Below, one piece after another: positions 5,359 to 10,274 of a stretch of DNA of 10,274 nucleotides. The DNA comes from Pseudomonadota bacterium (GTDB taxonomy: Bacteria > SAR324 > XYD2-FULL-50-16 > JAHJRI01). Position numbers and translations under genes: made by a program. The DNA lies in NCBI GenBank assembly GCA_022360105.1, contig JAKSDL010000426.1, positions 1 to 10,274 on the forward strand, read 5' to 3'. Position 1 is the stretch's first letter; every line of letters begins with the position of its first letter. The notes under the pieces are model-generated. The model did not search any database and was not told the origin of the DNA. It saw only the letters and a program-made list of their open reading frames with translations.

Positions 5359-7442
5359 TGCAGTATCACATTGTACATGAGTTGCCCAAAAGACTGAGAG
5401 TCCGGCTTCAAGTAGCACCAAATCTGGATTTAAACGAGGAATACCTGGAAAACATGCTTTCCGGTATTCCGGGTTTTGAAAACGTTCAATACAAATCGAC
5501 CACAAAATCCCTGGTTCTAAGGTATAACGGCGAAGAATCGTGCAAAAGGGCCATTCTTGACCAATTGTCGGCCTGCTGTATCAGTCATTTCATTAAAAAC
5601 AATCACCCGCTTGAAAAAAAGCGGGAAGATCCCAAGCAGCGTCTTGCCATTAAAAAAAGGGCATTGATAAGACAAGTGTTGTTGCGGTTAATGGGACCCC
5701 TACTGCCACTGCCGATCAGGGTATTTTTACTAACAAAATCTTCATACCAGGTTATTTCCAAAGGTATTTTGCCTTTAATGCAAGGTAATATTAATGCTGA
5801 AGTGCTTGACGCTTCCGCAGTCAGTGTAGCCCTTGCTTTGAAAGAATTTGGTACGGTCAGGACAATCGCCTTACTGCTGCAGGTTAGTGATTATCTTGAA
5901 GATTGGACCAAACAGAAGTCAAAGGAAAGCTTGACCGGTCTGTTCGATATGGAAAATGAATGGGCCTGGGTTCTGAGGAAAAAAACAGAGACAAGAATAC
6001 CGATTCAGGAAATCATACCGGGAGATGCGGTAGTGGTAAGGGAAGGGCACAAAATACCTGTGGATGGTATCGTGTCTGAAGGTGAAGCCATGGTAAGCCA
6101 GGCCTGTATTACAGGAGAAGCACTACCGGTACGCAAATACAAGGGCGTGACAGTGTATGCCGGAACCGTCTTAGTGGAAGGCAAGCTTCTGATAGAAGCC
6201 GTGAAAGTTGCCGGTGCCACACGTGTTTCCCGGATGATAAAAATCATAGAGGAATCGGAAGACCTAAAAGCTTCGCTGCAAAGCAAAGCAGAGCTCCTGG
6301 CTGACAAAATAGTGCCTTATTCTTTTCTGTTAAGCGGGTTGACCTGGCTGGTAACGGGATCCGCCTATAAAGCCGCTTCTGCCCTGTTGGTGGACTATTC
6401 CTGTGCCATTAAGCTGGCCACACCACTGACATTGATGTCGTCAATGATCTCCGCCTCCAAAAACGGTGTGTTGATCAAAGGTGGCAAATTCATTGAAAAA
6501 ATGGCGAACATCGACACCTTTGTGCTGGATAAAACGGGAACGTTGACGGAAGCGAAACCTGAAGTTGTAGACCTGGTACCTTTTAACGGCTTTTCCAGGG
6601 AGTACCTGCTGCGAAATGTGGCCTGTGTTGAAGAGCACTTCCCGCATCCTGTCGCTACGGCAGTGGTCCGAAAAGCCTCGGAAGAAGGGTTGGATCACGA
6701 AGAGGAACACTCGGAAGTCAATCATATCGTGGCTCACGGTATAGCATCTGAAGTAAATGGCAAGGAAATTCTGGTGGGAAGCCGCCATTTCATTAATGAA
6801 GATAAAAATATCGATCTGAAAATCGCAGAAAAGGAAACCCGGAAATACTTAGCCGACGGCAGATCCATCCTTTATGTAGCCATTGGTGGTGAGTTAGCCG
6901 GTCTGGTAGTGATTGAAGATCCTTTGCGAAGCGATGCCGGGGATTTTGTGCAGGCCCTGCAAAGTAAGGGAATACGCAAGGTGGTCATGCTGACAGGAGA
7001 TAATGATGCTGCTGCCTCCAAGGTTGCCAGGCAAGTAAATATTCGTTCCTATCACAGCCAGGTGTTCCCCGAAGACAAAACCCGCATCATAAAGCAGTTG
7101 GGTGTCAACGGTCATAAGGTAGCCATGGTCGGCGACGGAATGAATGACGCACCGGCTTTGTCAAGTGCCGATGTGGGAATCTCCATGCATCATGGTGCAG
7201 ATATTGCCAAAGAAGTTTGTGATGTCCTGCTGATGAAGGCCGATCTGGAGAAGATAATATTTGCCAGGGAACTCTCCCAAAAGACACTGAAGAGAATAAA
7301 AAATAACTATTTCTCCATTGTGGCGATTAACTCGTTATTGATCGGTTTGGGAATCATGGGCATGGTTCCTCCTGTTTTCTCTGCTTTTATGCACAATGCG
7401 ACCACAGTTGTTGTAGCAGCCAATTCACTCAGGAAATTCTGA
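5358..7442 (+). CDS. P1B-type heavy-metal-transporting ATPase (CtpC-like) with CxxC-less N-terminal HMA-like domain
   Basis: The 694-residue protein has all catalytic parts of a P-type ATPase: actuator TGEALPV (252-258), phosphorylation DKTGT (391-395, Asp391), P1B-specific His-Pro (430-431), TGDN (546-549) and GDGMNDAPAL (592-601). Residues 1-70 form an HMA-like domain (HELPKRLRVR start) without CxxC. C62, C73, C74, H77 and H83 follow before the membrane region. Membrane segments are suggested at about 101-180, 316-362 and 650-690. The usual CPC of the sixth helix is replaced by Tyr-Ser-Cys (347-349, then AIKLATP), and the last helix has HNATT (679-683), unlike the Asp of ZntA-type Zn/Cd pumps or the MxxSS of Cu pumps. 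Overall it resembles the CtpC-like branch. It presumably exports a transition metal from the cytoplasm, but Mn, Zn, Fe or other cannot be decided here. The ribosome site is weak (GGAAAGAAG); coupling with the preceding gene through TAATG compensates. Confidence 0.93.
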   Translation: MQYHIVHELPKRLRVRLQVAPNLDLNEEYLENMLSGIPGFENVQYKSTTKSLVLRYNGEESCKRAILDQLSACCISHFIKNNHPLEKKREDPKQRLAIKKRALIRQVLLRLMGPLLPLPIRVFLLTKSSYQVISKGILPLMQGNINAEVLDASAVSVALALKEFGTVRTIALLLQVSDYLEDWTKQKSKESLTGLFDMENEWAWVLRKKTETRIPIQEIIPGDAVVVREGHKIPVDGIVSEGEAMVSQACITGEALPVRKYKGVTVYAGTVLVEGKLLIEAVKVAGATRVSRMIKIIEESEDLKASLQSKAELLADKIVPYSFLLSGLTWLVTGSAYKAASALLVDYSCAIKLATPLTLMSSMISASKNGVLIKGGKFIEKMANIDTFVLDKTGTLTEAKPEVVDLVPFNGFSREYLLRNVACVEEHFPHPVATAVVRKASEEGLDHEEEHSEVNHIVAHGIASEVNGKEILVGSRHFINEDKNIDLKIAEKETRKYLADGRSILYVAIGGELAGLVVIEDPLRSDAGDFVQALQSKGIRKVVMLTGDNDAAASKVARQVNIRSYHSQVFPEDKTRIIKQLGVNGHKVAMVGDGMNDAPALSSADVGISMHHGADIAKEVCDVLLMKADLEKIIFARELSQKTLKRIKNNYFSIVAINSLLIGLGIMGMVPPVFSAFMHNATTVVVAANSLRKF

Positions 7443-7454
7443 TCTTCACTAGCC

Positions 7455-7476
7455 GGACCAAGGAATTTCCCGGTCC
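7455..7476. terminator. Weak hairpin between convergent genes
   Basis: GGACC (7455-7459) pairs with GGTCC (7472-7476), with a possible inner GG/CC pair. It lies in the 68-nt gap between the ATPase stop and the convergent permease stop. No T-run follows on either strand, so it is at best a poor or factor-assisted bidirectional terminator. Confidence 0.3.
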
Positions 7477-7510
7477 TCGCGTCTGCATTTCTCACGTTTC
7501 AAAGAATGAC

Positions 7511-8347
7511 TTAAAACCAGCTCAACTTGCCACTGTCTCTTCTTTCCAGTGACATACCAATAAGAATGAAGCTGACGGCACAGGCTGCGACGCACAGTCC
7601 CGGCGGCAGATACCAGGTCCACATCCCATTGGCAAAACCACCTCTCTTAAATGCAAAATGCATCATGGAGCCCCAACTGATCGCTGAAGGGTCGCCCAGA
7701 CCCAGAAAGCTCAATGATGTTTCCACCAGCATGGCACCTGCAACGGAGACGACAAATTTTGCGGAAACAATATCCAGGACATTGGGGAATAGATGCAACA
7801 GAATGATCCTCCAGGTAGGAATGTCAAGTGCTACCAGGGCCGTCACAAAATCCTGTTCACGCAGTTGCAGGGTTTTTGCCCTGACAGCCCGCGCTGTTGA
7901 GCACCAGCCGAGTATTGAGATAACAAAGACGATATTCCAGATACTGGGGCCCAATTGAGACGCCAGAATGATCATTAAAGGCAGGGTTGGAATTAAGAGA
8001 AACAGGTCGATCATCCCCACCATCAGTTCGCCGAATAGCCCTTTCAGATAACCGGACAGCATACCGATCAAAACACCGATAAGGGACGAAACCAAAGCTG
8101 CAATGATGCCGATGGTAAGGGAGATTCTCCCGGAATGAAGCAGTTCCGAGAAAATGTCAAATCCCATGTCATTGGTTCCCAGCGGGTGGCTCCAGGAAGG
8201 AGGGGAAAATGGCATGAAGCTTTCTGTTAACGAATGAGGGGCTATCCATCCGGCCAGCAGCGATACGATGGTGAACAGCAGCAGACAGGCAACACCGATT
8301 TTCCAAAATCTTGGCTCCGCAGCAGCGGGTTGTATCTCAACATTCAT
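7511..8347 (-). CDS. ABC transporter permease, DppC/OppC/NikC type
   Basis: The 278-residue inner-membrane protein has an N-terminal membrane helix (about 17-34) and the DppC-type entry motif HPLGTNDMGFDIFSELLHSG (54-73). Further hydrophobic helices lie at about 77-99, 108-130, 136-152, 196-212 and 248-266. The EAA loop that docks the ATPase subunit is at about 169-190 (TALVALDIPTWRIILLHLFP), and SFLGLGDPSAISWGSMM (213-229) is typical of the family. It pairs with the upstream DppB-like permease, 5 nt away; no good ribosome site precedes its ATG, suggesting coupling. The substrate class is peptides, nickel chelates, opines or sugars; sequence alone does not decide. It is the last gene of this unit in the window, and no ATPase genes follow. 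Confidence 0.92.
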   Translation of the reverse strand: MNVEIQPAAAEPRFWKIGVACLLLFTIVSLLAGWIAPHSLTESFMPFSPPSWSHPLGTNDMGFDIFSELLHSGRISLTIGIIAALVSSLIGVLIGMLSGYLKGLFGELMVGMIDLFLLIPTLPLMIILASQLGPSIWNIVFVISILGWCSTARAVRAKTLQLREQDFVTALVALDIPTWRIILLHLFPNVLDIVSAKFVVSVAGAMLVETSLSFLGLGDPSAISWGSMMHFAFKRGGFANGMWTWYLPPGLCVAACAVSFILIGMSLERRDSGKLSWF

Positions 8348-8352
8348 GGTAT

Positions 8353-9315
8353 CTATGTTTTCACACGGGGATCAAGGATGCCGGATAAAACATCCACCAG
8401 CGTATTGAAAGTCAGCACCAGAATGGTCAAAACCAGAAAGCAGCCCTGAAGGACTGGATAGTCCCTGTTAACAGCCGCTTCGTAAATCAGAATCCCCATT
8501 CCGTTAATCGAAAAGACAATTTCAATCAGCAGCACCCCCGAAACCATAAACGCCAGATGCAGGGCGATCAGATTCAACACCGGCAGGCTGGCGTTTTTCA
8601 AAATATGGATCAACCAGATCGAGCGGTTGTTTAAACCGCGAGCCCTTGCGTAGAGAACGTAGTTTTTTTGCTCCTCTTCAATCGCGTTATTGCGCACGAC
8701 CGTATATTTAAACGCTGCTGAAGAAAACGAAAGAATCAGAATGGGCAACGCCAGATGATGGAGCACGTCCAGCGGACAGGACAGAAGTCCACCCCCGCAT
8801 TCAACCGGTTTAAGCCCACCCAGGGGAAACAGGTTCAGCCGAAAACTTAAAAGATCCAACAGTATCATTCCCAGCAGAAAAATCGGCATCGCATATAAGG
8901 TGAGAAAGCCAACGGATATTCCCAGGTCAATGGCAGAGCCTGAAAACCTGCCGGCCAGGAGACCGAAACCGATAGCCAGAAGTGAAGAGAGGATGACCGT
9001 AGGAAACAGCAACAGGAGCGTCCGGCCCAGGTAATTCTTAATCAGGTAGGTGACCGGTTGGTTGTGGTAATAGGAGAACCCCAACTCACCGGTGATGAGG
9101 TCACTCCAATAACTCAGGTATTGCTTGGTTTGAGGTTCGTTTAGTCCATATTCCGTTTCCAATTCCTGGTAATCCTTTTTACTCAGTCCAACCACATCCG
9201 GCCCCAGGATGGTAAACAACGGATTTCCGGGCATCATCCGCGGAATTACAAAATTCAGGGAAATGATAAAAACCAGGCTCACGACCAATCGAATTGATTT
9301 TCGCAAAAAAAACAT
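8353..9315 (-). CDS. ABC transporter permease, DppB/OppB/NikB type
   Basis: The 320-residue protein begins with a membrane helix (about 8-25) and the family signature FVIPRMMPGNPL (22-33). It then has the periplasmic segment with YGLNEPQTKQYLSYW (56-70) and DLITGELGFSY (72-82), both characteristic of DppB-type permeases. Membrane helices follow at about 100-121, 132-155, 186-204, 246-268 and 291-312. The EAA loop is at 219-246 (YVLYARARGLNNRSIWLIHI within it), and the protein ends in DPRVKT, the usual end of DppB proteins. GGGGA about 10 nt upstream of the ATG is an acceptable ribosome site. It forms the membrane pore with the adjacent DppC-like protein and lies 78 nt after the binding-protein gene. 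Confidence 0.93.
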   Translation of the reverse strand: MFFLRKSIRLVVSLVFIISLNFVIPRMMPGNPLFTILGPDVVGLSKKDYQELETEYGLNEPQTKQYLSYWSDLITGELGFSYYHNQPVTYLIKNYLGRTLLLLFPTVILSSLLAIGFGLLAGRFSGSAIDLGISVGFLTLYAMPIFLLGMILLDLLSFRLNLFPLGGLKPVECGGGLLSCPLDVLHHLALPILILSFSSAAFKYTVVRNNAIEEEQKNYVLYARARGLNNRSIWLIHILKNASLPVLNLIALHLAFMVSGVLLIEIVFSINGMGILIYEAAVNRDYPVLQGCFLVLTILVLTFNTLVDVLSGILDPRVKT

Positions 9316-9340
9316 GGTGCTTCATCCCCGGGTAACTGTT

Positions 9341-9354
9341 AAAAGAGCTCTTTT
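9341..9354. repeat. 14-bp perfect palindrome between binding-protein and permease genes
   Basis: AAAAGAGCTCTTTT is self-complementary and lies in the 78-nt gap between the substrate-binding-protein stop and the DppB-like start. It could be an operator, or a small hairpin that lowers permease expression relative to the binding protein. As RNA only about five pairs can form around an AGCT loop, so it is not a strong terminator. Confidence 0.35.
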
Positions 9355-9393
9355 GTGCTTCCGACCATTGTTGCTTCCAAAAATTGAGATTCA

Positions 9394-10274
9394 TTAGTTT
9401 TTATTCTCTTTCAGGCTAAACCAGGTTTTTTCCCAGAGAAATCCATACATCGGGTTTTCCAGCCAACCGGAGAATCGCTTGTGATAGGGTTGAATCATCT
9501 GATTCCAGTATAAAGGTATCACTGGCGTCATCCTGGCGTTGTAAGCCTGGAACTCGGCAGCTGCTTCAAGATAAGCTTTATCATCCAACGCGGCATTCAT
9601 CCGATCGACGATGGCGAGAAACGCGGGATCATTCATGACTGACCACCCGATATTTCGACTGTCGATATAACCGCTGCCACAACCCGCCCACATCATCATT
9701 CCCCAGGGTGTCGTCCTGGAAAGCAACATGGTATGGTTTCGATCCCTATCACTGATCTGACGAAACAATGTATTGTCTACCGGTTTTATTTTGAGTGCCA
9801 CACCCACTGCTGCAAAATAGGTTTTGAGGCGGTCTGCCAGTCGCATACTGCCATCCGTATCGGTGCGAACGACGATTTCCAGTTCCAGTTGCCGGTTGTC
9901 CGCTTCACGGATGCCATCATTGTTTGTATCAACATAACCCAACTGCCGGAGTTTTTGTCTGGCTGTGTTCGGATCAAACGCGAAAGGCTCCGTTTTAACA
10001 AAACCAAACGTTCCCGGGGGGATAAACCCTTTGTTCGGAACGGACCCGTAACCGGCAGCAAAGAGATTCAACAGTTCCTGATAGTTGATCGCGTAGCTCA
10101 AGGCTTCCCTGAACTCAGAACGGTTGACAAGGGGTTGCTTCAGGTTGAAAAACAACATATTGGGAATACCGCGATTACTGATCAAATGCAGTTTGACCTC
10201 CGGGTTGTTTTTCAGAGTTCGCGCCTGGACCGGATCGGTCCCGGAAGCATAAAAATAGGGCAGGTCCACTTCTC
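9394..10274 (-). CDS. ABC transporter substrate-binding protein, family 5 (SBP_bac_5), C-terminal part
   Basis: The gene runs off the right edge; the frame is open to position 10274, so only about 293 C-terminal residues are present of a protein that normally has 500-600. A GTG at 10269 is just an internal Val codon. Family features are visible: NMLFFNLKQPLVNRSEFREA followed by LSYAINYQELLNLFAAGYG, which is the conserved helix region of peptide/nickel-binding proteins. These continue with a TEPFAFDPNTARQKLRQLGY segment and a C-terminal MTPVIPLYWNQM motif. The segment DTNNDGIREADN resembles a calcium-binding Asp-rich turn also common in this family before the EIVVRTD strand. The protein would capture substrate in the periplasm and deliver it to the two adjacent permeases. 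Ligand identity is unknown. Confidence 0.9.
   Translation of the reverse strand, partial: EVDLPYFYASGTDPVQARTLKNNPEVKLHLISNRGIPNMLFFNLKQPLVNRSEFREALSYAINYQELLNLFAAGYGSVPNKGFIPPGTFGFVKTEPFAFDPNTARQKLRQLGYVDTNNDGIREADNRQLELEIVVRTDTDGSMRLADRLKTYFAAVGVALKIKPVDNTLFRQISDRDRNHTMLLSRTTPWGMMMWAGCGSGYIDSRNIGWSVMNDPAFLAIVDRMNAALDDKAYLEAAAEFQAYNARMTPVIPLYWNQMIQPYHKRFSGWLENPMYGFLWEKTWFSLKENKN

Noticed and set aside
7527..7958. 143-codon plus-strand frame antisense to the DppC-like permease
   Set aside because: The permease frame has clear family motifs on the opposite strand; this one has none.
9179..9394. 71-codon minus-strand frame bridging the binding-protein and permease genes
   Set aside because: It overlaps the DppB-like N-terminus in another frame, its product looks random, and the permease start is well supported.
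1..10274. Search for CRISPR arrays, transposases, integrases, tRNA/rRNA, toxin-antitoxin or defence genes
   Set aside because: No regularly spaced repeats, transposase motifs or RNA gene signatures were seen; every large gene fits a transport or regulatory family.

Overview
This 10.3 kb window looks like chromosomal DNA of a Gram-negative bacterium. It encodes an outer-membrane beta-barrel ending in Phe, a periplasmic LolA-like protein and secreted-protein signal peptides. The style of the LolA-like/beta-barrel/TetR cluster and of the P1B ATPase locus is reminiscent of Desulfobacterota (sulfate-reducer relatives). That assignment is an impression from protein families, not a proven one. No rRNA, tRNA, insertion sequence, CRISPR array or phage gene was recognised.

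Layout, left to right. (1) Positions 242-3009, minus strand: a TetR-type regulator, then a LolA-like outer-membrane lipoprotein-sorting family protein, then a beta-barrel outer-membrane protein, the last two overlapping by 4 nt. A well-formed promoter (TTGACG - 17 nt - TATAGA) followed by a perfect 12+12 bp inverted repeat lies just upstream of tetR, suggesting autorepression. Such cassettes usually include an RND/MMPL-type exporter, which is not seen here. (2) Positions 3010-3640: an AT-rich 630 bp gap separating divergent units, with promoter and operator-like repeats. (3) Positions 3650-7442, plus strand: a metal-transport locus. It holds two small HMA-like (HMA_2 type) proteins, a strong hairpin, two small proteins each with one N-terminal membrane segment and a charged helical tail, and a P1B-type ATPase that itself carries a CxxC-less HMA-like N-domain. 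The last three genes are tightly packed (17 nt gap, then 1 nt overlap). (4) Positions 7511-10274, minus strand, convergent with the ATPase: two ABC permeases of the peptide/nickel/opine type (DppB/DppC-like) and the C-terminal part of their substrate-binding protein.

The most interesting region is the P1B locus. Its plan of small membrane-anchored helical proteins beside a CtpC-like ATPase parallels the mycobacterial PacL/Ctp systems, but here with extra stand-alone HMA-like proteins. The ATPase has unusual residues at its predicted transmembrane metal site (Tyr-Ser-Cys in place of Cys-Pro-Cys, and His-Asn-Ala-Thr-Thr in the last helix), so its substrate cannot be read off from the common P1B classes.
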